17,797 nucleotides of DNA from Lachnospiraceae bacterium (GTDB taxonomy: Bacteria; Bacillota_A; Clostridia; Lachnospirales; Lachnospiraceae), in assembly GCA_004556565.1 (NCBI GenBank), contig SFGN01000058.1, forward strand, positions 1 through 17,797, read 5' to 3'. A program made the translations under genes and the position numbers. How positions within the stretch are numbered: position 1 is the stretch's first letter; each line of letters starts with the position of its first letter. Shown here in pieces: positions 6,601 to 13,915 of this stretch. The notes under the pieces were generated by a model. The model was not told the DNA's origin and made no database searches. It worked only from the letters and a program-made list of their open reading frames with translations.

Positions 6601-7824
6601 ATGTTGACACAACAGGCGATTATTGATTTTTGCAATCAATATGACTATGACATAAGAAAATCAGGCAACGGTAGATGGATAGACCAAAAATGTGCTGCCG
6701 ACGTTGTAACTGTCATTGCGGACTGTGTATATAACTATGCGTTAGAAGATGATGACGGCATATTTACAACAGCCGATATATGGCATTATAAATATGCGGT
6801 TGAAAATGTAGAAGCGATTTTCAAAAAGCCCGGTGTTGAAAACGAGGCCGCAAAAAGCGAATACGATAAGTTCTTTCAACAACCGATGGAAATGCTTGCG
6901 AATGCTCGTGTGCTTACGAAAACAAAGCAAGGAAACAGAAATTTCTATCAGGTGAACAATTTTGAGGTGTTAGAGTATATTGCGTTGCGTGAGCGTAATG
7001 CTCTGTTCTTCCTTAAAACTTATATTGAAAAAGTCCTTGTGGATAGCGGAATATATCCCGTTTTTGAGCAGTTTTTCAGACTGCAAACGAAAGAATCCTA
7101 TGAAACGGTTAAACGCACTTTCTCAACCTTTATAATCAACAATACAAATATCAATGGCGTTGTTGAATGTAATCGTATTTTTATTAAAGTGCTAAATCCA
7201 TTAGCTTATTTCAAGAATTCCTGTGGTACAGAAAGAGGCAGATTATCCGAGCAAAATATCACATATGATATGCTTATGTATAATCGCAATAATTTTAGAG
7301 ATGTATATGCAGAGAAACCTAAAGGTGTGACAAGAAAAGAATATGCTGTTGCACACCCTGTCGAAGTGAACGAGGCTTATTATCATTATCAGTCTGCTAA
7401 GGCAAAAAGATTCTTGCGTTTGTTCAACGATCAAAATCGTGGTGGGCAAACCGAGCATCTTGAAGCGGCACATATGTCAGACAAAGCTATTCATATGCAC
7501 CATATTTTCCCTGAAGCTATCTATCCTGAGATCTGCTACTATTTAGAAAACATAATTGCACTTACGCCTACACAACATCTCAATTATGCTCATCCGGACG
7601 GAAGAACACAAGAAATTGACGAACAGTATCAGCATTTGCTTTTGCTTTCAAAAGCGGATAGGATATATGAAAACTTAACAGATGTAGCCGTTGAGAAAAT
7701 ATATGAGTTTTCAAACTTCTTATTTGTACTCAATGTTGGCTTTGATAATGATGATGTGTTAGATATTGCCGACATGGATTTCTGTGCGGTTATCAACGCA
7801 ATTAATGTACATTATGCATCATAA
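6601..7824 (+). CDS. HNH nuclease-like protein, candidate restriction endonuclease
   Basis: The 407-residue protein has a C-terminal beta-beta-alpha-metal (HNH) signature: HMHHIFP (298-304, with H300/H301), N317 in LENIIALT, and H326 in TQHLNYAHP. The spacing His-about 16-Asn-9-His is that of an HNH active site. The N-terminal 290 residues look alpha/beta and could recognise DNA, but no named domain is evident. Adjacency to a double-chemistry methyltransferase fits a type II endonuclease cutting the same asymmetric site; Eco31I, whose modification uses both m6A and m5C, is an HNH enzyme. It is shorter than the Alw26I-type endonucleases as I recall them, so it may be a diverged relative or a different family. 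The ribosome binding site GAGGGT overlaps the end of the upstream gene. Nuclease fold is likely; restriction activity is inferred from context. Confidence 0.8.
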   Translation: MLTQQAIIDFCNQYDYDIRKSGNGRWIDQKCAADVVTVIADCVYNYALEDDDGIFTTADIWHYKYAVENVEAIFKKPGVENEAAKSEYDKFFQQPMEMLANARVLTKTKQGNRNFYQVNNFEVLEYIALRERNALFFLKTYIEKVLVDSGIYPVFEQFFRLQTKESYETVKRTFSTFIINNTNINGVVECNRIFIKVLNPLAYFKNSCGTERGRLSEQNITYDMLMYNRNNFRDVYAEKPKGVTRKEYAVAHPVEVNEAYYHYQSAKAKRFLRLFNDQNRGGQTEHLEAAHMSDKAIHMHHIFPEAIYPEICYYLENIIALTPTQHLNYAHPDGRTQEIDEQYQHLLLLSKADRIYENLTDVAVEKIYEFSNFLFVLNVGFDNDDVLDIADMDFCAVINAINVHYAS

Positions 7825-7836
7825 GAGGTGAAGATA

Positions 7837-8340
7837 ATGGTACAGTTAGATTATCAAACAAATAATCCTCGTTGGGGACTAAGTGGAATAAAATTCTCAA
7901 GTTGGCAAAGCTATTCTTTTGTCCTTGGATACCTTTCAAACCCTGCCCATAATTATGAACTCAACAATTCTATTTCGGCGGACATCTCTATGCGAATTGA
8001 GCGAAATGATAAACAGGGGGCTTGGAACAAAGAAGGACGTATTCATTTCTATGGAGCAATATCGAAATTAGAAAATGTTTTTAAAGATTTATATGACCAT
8101 AGCAGTAGGGGCGTCGGACTGGTTACAAAAAGAATAGACTCCAATGGTTACATTCTTTCATTGATTAATGATTATAGCTTTAAGCTGTGCCCAAGAAAGG
8201 GATACACAACCGCTGATGTATTCCCGCCAAATGATAATTCAGTGGTGAGGTTATTAGAACAATACTTATTATACATGAATTTACCTGATAATGTAATTGA
8301 TGAGTGCTTGAATTGTTTTGATGACGGTTTTGACTTTTAA
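7837..8340 (+). CDS. Unrecognised protein of the defence-like operon (167 aa)
   Basis: I do not recognise this protein. It begins MVQLDYQTNNPRWGLSG, is soluble, rich in aromatic residues and Asn/Asp, and has no signal peptide, membrane helix, zinc cluster or nuclease motif I can see. The composition suggests a compact mixed alpha/beta fold. ATG 7837 is chosen because AGAGGTG (7824-7830) lies 6 nt upstream; GTG 7828 falls inside that ribosome binding site. The gene sits 12 nt after the HNH gene and 42 nt before the PHP-ATPase gene, so it is co-transcribed with both. Possible roles are a small endonuclease subunit, a specificity or sensor component for the PHP-ATPase, or an accessory protein. 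Nothing in the sequence decides among these. Confidence 0.8.
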   Translation: MVQLDYQTNNPRWGLSGIKFSSWQSYSFVLGYLSNPAHNYELNNSISADISMRIERNDKQGAWNKEGRIHFYGAISKLENVFKDLYDHSSRGVGLVTKRIDSNGYILSLINDYSFKLCPRKGYTTADVFPPNDNSVVRLLEQYLLYMNLPDNVIDECLNCFDDGFDF

Positions 8341-8382
8341 CTATCTTGTGGTGAATATCTAAAAAATTAAAAGGAGAGACTT

Positions 8383-10962
8383 ATGAAATTATTTGAACGA
8401 GGCTCTGAATGGCGAAGATGGGATTTGCACCTACATACTGCAAGTTCTTATGATTATGAGTATAACGCTACAGACAGCGATGAAATATTAGTTCAAAAAC
8501 TGCAAGATAATAATATTGTCGCTGCAGCAATAACCGACCATTTCGTTATTGATAAGGACAGAATTGCGAGTTTGAAAAGTCTAGCCCCTAATATTGTATT
8601 TTTCCCCGGTGTTGAGTTACGCACAGATAAAGGAGATACAAATATTCATGTGATTTTGATTTTTTCGGACGCTATTAATTTGGATGTATTGGTTGAGGAT
8701 TTCAATGTCTTCAAGCGTTCAGCTAAAAACTACGATGATAATGAAAAAATATACTGGGATTACAATGCAATTGTTGATTTTGCAAAGCAACACGACGCTT
8801 TGATCTCCATACATGCAGGAAGAAAAACAAACGGTGTTGATGATAGAATTTCTAATTCGCTGCCCCATAATCAAGCAGTTAAAGAAGAATATGCCACGAC
8901 AATATCTATGTTTGAGATGGGACAACTGCGAGATTGTGATGAATACAGAAAACACGTTTTTCCTGATATTGGTGTCAAACCAATGGTAATTGGATCGGAT
9001 AATCACGATGCACGAATTTATAATCCCGTAAATAAACTTTGGATTAAAGCCGATGTGACATTTAATGGATTAAAACAAATAATTTATGAACCAGAAGAAC
9101 GTGTGTATATCTCCGATACAAAGCCTGAATGCAAACCGTCTTATTATGTAATTGATAAAGTGGTTTTAGATGATGAAGAATTTTCAAATGAGCCTATTTA
9201 TTTCAACGATAAGTTAACTTGCATCATTGGAGGAAAATCTACTGGTAAATCAATTCTGCTTCATAATATGGCTAAGGCTATTGATGAAAAGCAAGTAGTT
9301 GAAAAGGAGTCTATAGTTAAAACTTCCACTAAAGAACTAAATAATACAGCGGTTTACTGGTCCGATGGAGAAAATGATGGAAGTAGGCATATTATTTACA
9401 TTCCGCAATCATATTTAAATTGTTTAAGCGACAAACGAGAAGTTACAACAGAAATAGATAATATGATTCAGAATGTCATCTTGAATAACGAAAACGCCAA
9501 GACGGCATTTGAAAGAATGTCTAATGTTATAAAAGAAAAGCGTTCAGAATTAAATGTTAAAATCCTAAAATTGTTAGATACTCATAGAGAAATTATCGAG
9601 TTAGACGAAGAAAAAAACGAACTAGGCGATAGAAGTGGCATAGAAAAGGAAATTACGAATCTTCAAGAACAAAAAGATGCGCTCTCAAAAGATTTAGATG
9701 TTTCAGATGAAGATATTAAAAAGTATGAAGTTGCTTTAGCAGAAAGTTCCAATAAGGCAAAACAAATAGCTCAAATAATTGGTGAGATGCATTCGCTTGC
9801 TTCAATAACATCTATTGTTATGCCTGTCACTGTTGATTCATATGGCTTTTTAAGTGAAACTTTAGAAAAAATTCATGAAATACAAACGCAAATAATAGAA
9901 GAGTCTGATAAAACTTGGAATTCTAAAAGAGAAACTCTTGAAAAAGAATTATTTGACAAACAAACACAATTACAAGCGGAAAAAGACCAATGTGATGCTG
10001 TTATCAAAGAATTGAAGCCTAAAATTCAAGATAATAAAGCTATTTCTGAATTTTCCGCCAAGATATTAGCAGAAAAGGACAAACTTACCGCATTTAATGC
10101 TTTAGATGAAAGGGTGAAAGCAAAAAAATCCGAAGAACAAGCAATAATCAGTGAAATAGCTTCTATACCTTTTCAAATAAAAGAAAGTCGAAATGAATAT
10201 GCAAATGCTATAAATAGTGAGGATACTTTTAAAGGGCGTGAAATAGAATTTAAAGTCGAAGTTCCTTTTAAAAAAGAAGAATTTTTGAAAAAAATAGAAA
10301 CAGACCTCGTTGTTAGAAGCACGAATTTTAAGAATACAATAAAACTTGATTCTTTCGATGAGAATAATTTCAATTTTGAAAAACTAAAAGAAATCATTAA
10401 TAAATTGCTATCGGGAACACTTGAACCAAAGAACGGGCACAATGTGGAAACTGTGCTGAGAGATATAAATGATGATTGGTATAACATAAAATACAAAGTT
10501 GTTATGGAGAACGATAATATTGAAGTAATGTCTCCTGGTAAAAAGGCATTGGTTTTGTTAAAACTTTTGATTGATTTGGCGGAAAGTAAATGTCCCATAT
10601 TAATTGATCAACCCGAAGATGACCTTGATAATAGATCTGTATTTGATGAACTAATCCCATTTATACGTCGCAAGAAAAAAGAAAGACAGATTATAGTTGT
10701 AACGCATAACGCTAATGTTGTTCTTGGTGCAGATGCTGAAGAAATTATAATTGCAAATCAGGCTGGAAGTAAATCCGAGAACAAAGAGAAACGATTTGAA
10801 TATCGCTCAGGTGCAATTGAAAATGACAATCCCGTTTATGCTATGGATGGAAGTATAGAAAGTGGTATACTCAATTCAAAAGGTATTCAACAGCATATTT
10901 GTGATATTCTTGAGGGCGGCGAAATCGCGTTTGAAAAGAGAAAGAATAAATATAGAATTTAG
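8383..10962 (+). CDS. PHP-domain/SMC-like ATPase fusion (TrlF- or Ppl-type defence protein)
   Basis: The 859-residue protein begins with a PHP phosphoesterase domain (about 10-215) in which metal ligands are readable: H16 and H18 (DLHLHT), D52/H53 (ITDH), E78 (PGVEL), H144 (IHAGR), D206 and H208 (GSDNHD). An SMC/ABC-like ATPase follows: Walker A GGKSTGKS (283-290), a Lys/Glu-rich coiled coil (about 370-620), a degenerate signature SPGKK (717-721), Walker B LIDQPEDDLDN (740-750), and switch H775 (VVTHN). This arrangement is the one called TrlF-like in protein-family naming and, as I recall, Ppl among anti-phage genes. The expected mechanism is an ATP-driven sensor that licenses PHP cleavage of a phosphate ester, but the substrate is unknown. 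GGAG lies about 8 nt before the ATG. All key residues are present, so it is probably active. Confidence 0.92.
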   Translation: MKLFERGSEWRRWDLHLHTASSYDYEYNATDSDEILVQKLQDNNIVAAAITDHFVIDKDRIASLKSLAPNIVFFPGVELRTDKGDTNIHVILIFSDAINLDVLVEDFNVFKRSAKNYDDNEKIYWDYNAIVDFAKQHDALISIHAGRKTNGVDDRISNSLPHNQAVKEEYATTISMFEMGQLRDCDEYRKHVFPDIGVKPMVIGSDNHDARIYNPVNKLWIKADVTFNGLKQIIYEPEERVYISDTKPECKPSYYVIDKVVLDDEEFSNEPIYFNDKLTCIIGGKSTGKSILLHNMAKAIDEKQVVEKESIVKTSTKELNNTAVYWSDGENDGSRHIIYIPQSYLNCLSDKREVTTEIDNMIQNVILNNENAKTAFERMSNVIKEKRSELNVKILKLLDTHREIIELDEEKNELGDRSGIEKEITNLQEQKDALSKDLDVSDEDIKKYEVALAESSNKAKQIAQIIGEMHSLASITSIVMPVTVDSYGFLSETLEKIHEIQTQIIEESDKTWNSKRETLEKELFDKQTQLQAEKDQCDAVIKELKPKIQDNKAISEFSAKILAEKDKLTAFNALDERVKAKKSEEQAIISEIASIPFQIKESRNEYANAINSEDTFKGREIEFKVEVPFKKEEFLKKIETDLVVRSTNFKNTIKLDSFDENNFNFEKLKEIINKLLSGTLEPKNGHNVETVLRDINDDWYNIKYKVVMENDNIEVMSPGKKALVLLKLLIDLAESKCPILIDQPEDDLDNRSVFDELIPFIRRKKKERQIIVVTHNANVVLGADAEEIIIANQAGSKSENKEKRFEYRSGAIENDNPVYAMDGSIESGILNSKGIQQHICDILEGGEIAFEKRKNKYRI

Positions 10963-10982
10963 CTGTAAGGAGGTAATTACTA

Positions 10983-12257
10983 GTGCAGGAAATAAAATGT
11001 CCAAAATGTGGAGAGGTGTTTCAGGTTGATGAGTCCGGTTATGCCGCCATTGTTAAACAAGTTCGTGATAAAGAGTTTGAAAAAGAGATATTAGAGCGAC
11101 AGAATGTTTATCAAACCGAAAAGGATTCGGCAGTCAAAATTGCTGTAACAAAGATTGAGTCCGAAAAAGATAAAGAAATATCGGAGTTGCGTGCAATACT
11201 TAAAACAGAGAAAGCGGAAAAGCAATTAGAAATTGACAAAATCGCATCTGCTAAAGATAAACAACTTGCAGAAAAAGAATTAGAGATTTCTAGATTAAAG
11301 GGAGAACTCGAACTTAATAAAACAAGCACAGACTTAGCGGTTAAAAATGCGGTACAGGAAAAAGAGACAACAATTCTTGAACTTCAAAGTCAAATTAAGC
11401 TGAAGAACAATGAATGGGAATTGAAAGAAAAGTCCCTTTGTGAAAAGCATGCTGATGAGATTAAACGCCGAGAAGATGAAATTGCATATTATAAAGACTT
11501 TAAAGCTCGACAGTCTACAAAGATGATTGGTGAAAGCTTGGAACAGCATTGCGAAACAGAATTCAATAAATTAAGAGCAACTGCGTTTCAAAATGCCTAT
11601 TTTGAAAAAGATAATGATATCAAGACAGGCAGCAAAGGTGACTTTATTTATAGGGAATTTTCTGATGACGGTGTAGAATTCATTTCAATTATGTTTGAGA
11701 TGAAGAATGAAATGGATACGACTGCAACAAAGCATAAAAATGAAGATTTTTTTAAAGAGTTAGATAAAGATAGAAAAGAGAAGAACTGTGAGTATGCAGT
11801 TTTGGTTACAATGCTCGAAGCAGATAATGAGTATTACAATTCGGGAATTGCAGATGTTTCTTACAAGTATCCCAAAATGTATGTGGTAAGACCTCAATTC
11901 TTTATTCCTATCATTACCGTTTTAAGAAATGCAGCATTGAATTCTTTACAATATAGACACGAACTTGAGTTGGTTCGTAACCAAAATATTGATATTACTC
12001 ATTTTGAAGATGATATAAACGACTTCAAGGATAAGTTTTCTAGAAACTTTAGATTGGCCAGCGAAAAATTCCAAAAAGCTATTGATGAGATTGATAAAAC
12101 TATTGACCATCTTCAAAAAACAAAAGAAGCCCTGCTTTCCTCTGAAAATAATCTAAGATTGGCAAACAATAAAGCCGAAGATCTCACGATAAAGCGATTA
12201 ACAAAAGGAAATCCAACAATGGCAGAAAAGTTTGCTGAACTAGAAAGTAAGAAATAA
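10983..12257 (+). CDS. DUF2130 protein with N-terminal zinc motif, coiled coil and nuclease-like core
   Basis: The 424-residue protein starts at GTG 10983, supported by AAGGAGG (10967-10973) 9 nt upstream; an ATG start would remove the N-terminal CPKCG (residues 6-10). That half zinc finger is followed by a long Lys/Glu coiled coil (about 25-170). The conserved DUF2130-type core then contains KMIGESLEQHCETEFN, GDFIYRE, and an ISIMFEMKNE segment. The Asp in GDF and the E-x-K in FEMKNE are arranged as in PD-(D/E)XK nucleases, to which I believe this family has been related; treat that as tentative. The C-terminal third is again helical. It is the last gene of the operon, 20 nt after the PHP-ATPase gene. 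Family membership is likely; a DNA-processing or sensing role is inferred from context. Confidence 0.85.
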   Translation: MQEIKCPKCGEVFQVDESGYAAIVKQVRDKEFEKEILERQNVYQTEKDSAVKIAVTKIESEKDKEISELRAILKTEKAEKQLEIDKIASAKDKQLAEKELEISRLKGELELNKTSTDLAVKNAVQEKETTILELQSQIKLKNNEWELKEKSLCEKHADEIKRREDEIAYYKDFKARQSTKMIGESLEQHCETEFNKLRATAFQNAYFEKDNDIKTGSKGDFIYREFSDDGVEFISIMFEMKNEMDTTATKHKNEDFFKELDKDRKEKNCEYAVLVTMLEADNEYYNSGIADVSYKYPKMYVVRPQFFIPIITVLRNAALNSLQYRHELELVRNQNIDITHFEDDINDFKDKFSRNFRLASEKFQKAIDEIDKTIDHLQKTKEALLSSENNLRLANNKAEDLTIKRLTKGNPTMAEKFAELESKK

Positions 12258-12346
12258 ATTTACGAACACACAAGGATATTTTATATTAGATCTGCTCGAG
12301 TGTATTTTTATAGTTCATAAAAAGTGTCGTGTTATGACAAAAGCAC

Positions 12347-12376
12347 TTGACAAACAAATGTTCTATAGTGTATAAT
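12347..12376 (+). promoter_or_regulatory. Consensus sigma-A promoter
   Basis: TTGACA (12347-12352) and TATAAT (12371-12376) match consensus exactly, with an 18-bp spacer. No ORF with a ribosome binding site follows for more than 600 bases. Instead a series of stable hairpins begins about 40 nt downstream, so the transcript is either a non-coding RNA or a very long leader for the gene at 13016. Confidence 0.85.
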
Positions 12377-12382
12377 AAAGTA

Positions 12383-12650
12383 GCCTATTATGAGGTATAC
12401 AACTGAATATGATGTCTTCGTAGAGGTATAGTCAGGCACCAGTCCGCTATACCGGCGGTATTCTCCTTTCGGGGCGTACCGTGACTCGCCACCGTTATTT
12501 TTTTGTACTGTTTAAGGTGGAGTTGAGTCGACGCAAACAGTATGGTCTTTTGAATAATTCAAAGCCGTCACATATGAGCATCTGATTTGAAGCGAGAGCA
12601 AAGCTTTCGCCGATTATTAGTGTTGATATGTGACGGCTTTTTATTTTTCT
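12383..12650 (+). ncRNA. Putative structured small RNA (or long leader RNA), about 270 nt
   Basis: A perfect-consensus promoter lies just upstream and a strong terminator closes the region. Between them is: GGTATAG (12425-12431)/CTATACC (12447-12453) with a 15-nt loop; CGGTA (12456-12460)/TACCG (12477-12481) capped by CTCC-TTTC-GGGG; and TACTGTTT (12506-12513)/AAACAGTA (12535-12542). AGTC in the first loop (12441-12444) could pair with GACT (12483-12486) as a pseudoknot. A T run at 12496-12504 may give a shorter form of about 120 nt. No ORF with a ribosome binding site is present. I do not recognise the class. Transcription and fold are predicted, not shown. It may regulate the downstream element genes or belong to the element's replication or maintenance control. 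Confidence 0.5.
12561..12648 (+). terminator. Strong terminator with a 15-bp stem and a 50-nt loop region
   Basis: AAAGCCGTCACATAT (12561-12575) pairs perfectly with ATATGTGACGGCTTT (12626-12640), followed by a T-rich tract to 12648. The 50-nt apical region contains AAAGC/GCTTT-type pairing of its own. Only the plus strand has the T tract. Confidence 0.7.
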
Positions 12651-13015
12651 CTCGGCACTTAAATCGAATTTACGATCATGACATATAACCTCGGTTGTAC
12701 TTTGAAAACTGAATGACCGTCCGAATGGGATATGACTGTGCGACGACCTCACTGTCGGGAGCGAGCATGGCAACGCTGCGGTGAGATTCCGGGGCAGGAA
12801 TGACACTCGGGTAAAACGGCAAAATGGCTCTTGAGCTGTAAAAGTCGGGATTTTTCCAACAAAAAAGACTTCAACGATGTCCGCATCGTTTGGGGCATTT
12901 CTATTAGAAAATCTGTATTTTTTACAGGTCTTGAACTGTGAAAATTCGGTCAAAAATGCCCCTCTTGCAAAAGCAAAGAAAAAATCAAGTCATTTTTTGA
13001 AAGGAGCGTGATGTG
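12651..13015 (+). other. Gene-free region with inverted repeats upstream of the element operon
   Basis: I see no supported gene here. Inverted repeats are: CTCAC (12748-12752)/GTGAG (12781-12785) enclosing AGCG (12760-12763)/CGCT (12774-12777); ACGATG (12874-12879)/CATCGT (12884-12889) with a TCCG loop; and GGGGCATTT (12892-12900)/AAATGCCCC (12954-12962), the last enclosing CTGTA/TACAG. There is no clear promoter before 13016. The region could be a structured leader, an origin of transfer or replication, or a regulatory site. The sequence alone does not decide. Confidence 0.4.
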
Positions 13016-13333
13016 ATGAAAACAGGTTTGAAAAAGTCACAGAAAACCACAGAGATATTCTTTGATGAAGCAAGCCCGTGGATTACGGTGAATACTTATA
13101 ACACCGATCTCAAAAACAGACTGACCGCCTACTCGGTCAAGCATCCTGATCTATGTAGACTGACCGATGACACAGAGGACGGTGGTCTTTCCTTTGAGGT
13201 TGCCAAAGGTCGGTTCTGCTTTCGCCTGACCGAGCCGTACAGCGATGAGCGACGGGCGGCGGCAAGTAAATTTGCCAAGAAGCAGAATAACAGTTTGAAA
13301 AATCATAAGTTACCTGCCGAAGGGAGTGATTGA
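13016..13333 (+). CDS. Conserved clostridial mobile-element protein (105 aa), function unknown
   Basis: The product starts MKTGLKKSQKT and contains EASPWITVNTYNTDLKNRL, CRLTDDTEDGGLSFEVAKGR and FRLTEPYSDERR. This pattern recurs, to my memory, in small proteins at the start of clostridial integrative-element operons, but no function is established. It is soluble and charged, with a basic tail. ATG 13016 is chosen because AAGGAG (13001-13006) lies 9 nt upstream; GTG 13013 directly precedes it and is possible. Its TGA overlaps the ribosome binding region of the next gene by a few bases, so the two are coupled. GC content is higher than in the cargo operon to the left, consistent with element backbone and not cargo. 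Confidence 0.75.
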   Translation: MKTGLKKSQKTTEIFFDEASPWITVNTYNTDLKNRLTAYSVKHPDLCRLTDDTEDGGLSFEVAKGRFCFRLTEPYSDERRAAASKFAKKQNNSLKNHKLPAEGSD

Positions 13334-13334
13334 A

Positions 13335-13694
13335 ATGCAAACAACCAAAGGTGAACGGATTGTAGCCGAAGCACTTGGAGATATATCGCAGACTGGTATG
13401 CCCGTACTTACTAAAGACCACCCTTTTCTTCGTAAGGTAATAGCCTATATGCAGACAAGAAAAGAATGGCTGGGTACTGCTACCGACCTTTTGAACGCTG
13501 TGGGGGATAACTATACTCCACCCAATACCGTCACTAAACTTTTGCGCAAATATGACTATCAATACCTTTACAGGAAAAAAGGAGTTGAAGTATCCTTCCG
13601 CCGTACCAACCGCAAAAGGCTCATAGGATTATACAACAGATTTTATTCCCGCAGTGACGGTTCTGTGTACGGTAGCGGTGACGGTTCTCATTAA
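13335..13694 (+). CDS. Small winged-helix-like mobile-element protein (119 aa)
   Basis: After a variable N-terminus (MQTTKGERIVAEALGD) the protein contains WLGTATDLLNAV, TPPNTVTKLLRK and a basic C-terminus with SFRRTNRKRL. The GTAT-DLL ... NTVTKLL arrangement resembles the winged-helix segment found at the C-termini of phage and plasmid primase/helicase-type proteins and in small ICE proteins. A DNA-binding role is therefore plausible but unproven. The tail is Ser/Gly-rich. ATG 13335 is preferred to GTG 13326 because AAGGGAG (about 13319-13325) lies 9 nt before the ATG. The gene starts immediately after its neighbour and is followed by a short leader-like ORF. Confidence 0.7.
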   Translation: MQTTKGERIVAEALGDISQTGMPVLTKDHPFLRKVIAYMQTRKEWLGTATDLLNAVGDNYTPPNTVTKLLRKYDYQYLYRKKGVEVSFRRTNRKRLIGLYNRFYSRSDGSVYGSGDGSH

Positions 13695-13710
13695 GAGATA
13701 GGAGTAATTC

Positions 13711-13749
13711 ATGATAGAAAACTTAGGCGCAGCGAACAGACGACTTTGA
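13711..13749 (+). CDS. Possible 12-codon leader peptide (MIENLGAANRRL)
   Basis: An ORF of 12 codons and a TGA begins at ATG 13711, 6 nt after AGGAG (13700-13704). It is followed by about 165 nt of RNA able to form competing hairpins before parB. A good ribosome binding site on so short an ORF suggests a regulatory leader. The alternative is the remnant of a longer gene truncated by mutation. Confidence 0.35.
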   Translation: MIENLGAANRRL

Positions 13750-13758
13750 TAATGTCGT

Positions 13759-13861
13759 GCAAAACAGCATCTTCGCCGAAGGAGGCTTGCATTATCTTAG
13801 CAAGCAGACTGTTTGTACTCCTCTCGGCACAAAACAGTACTTGTTAGGGAGAAATCCCTAA
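13759..13861 (+). promoter_or_regulatory. Potential leader-RNA structures before parB
   Basis: GCTTGC (13785-13790) pairs with GCAAGC (13800-13805). CTGTTT (13809-13814) can pair either with AAACAG upstream (13762-13767) or with AAACAG downstream (13832-13837), which are mutually exclusive. TTAGGGA (13844-13850)/TCCCTAA (13855-13861) has a GAAA tetraloop. None ends in a T tract, so classical termination is not indicated. Confidence 0.35.
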
Positions 13862-13915
13862 AACCCTTTGCAAGAAAACTACACCTAAAAATTAAAGAAA
13901 GGAGCGTTGGGAACG

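Noticed and set aside
10173..10598. Minus-strand ORF of 141 aa inside the PHP-ATPase gene
   Set aside because: It is Ser/Phe-rich, as expected when Lys/Glu-rich coiled-coil DNA is read on the opposite strand; no independent support.
12495..12953. Minus-strand ORF of 152 aa across the structured region
   Set aside because: It overlaps the putative RNA, its terminator and several hairpins, lacks a good ribosome binding site, and its residue pattern resembles no family. Better explained as chance.
13907..13915. TTG start for ParB nine bases upstream of the chosen ATG
   Set aside because: It lies only 2 nt after AAAGGAG, too close for initiation, whereas ATG 13916 is 11 nt away.
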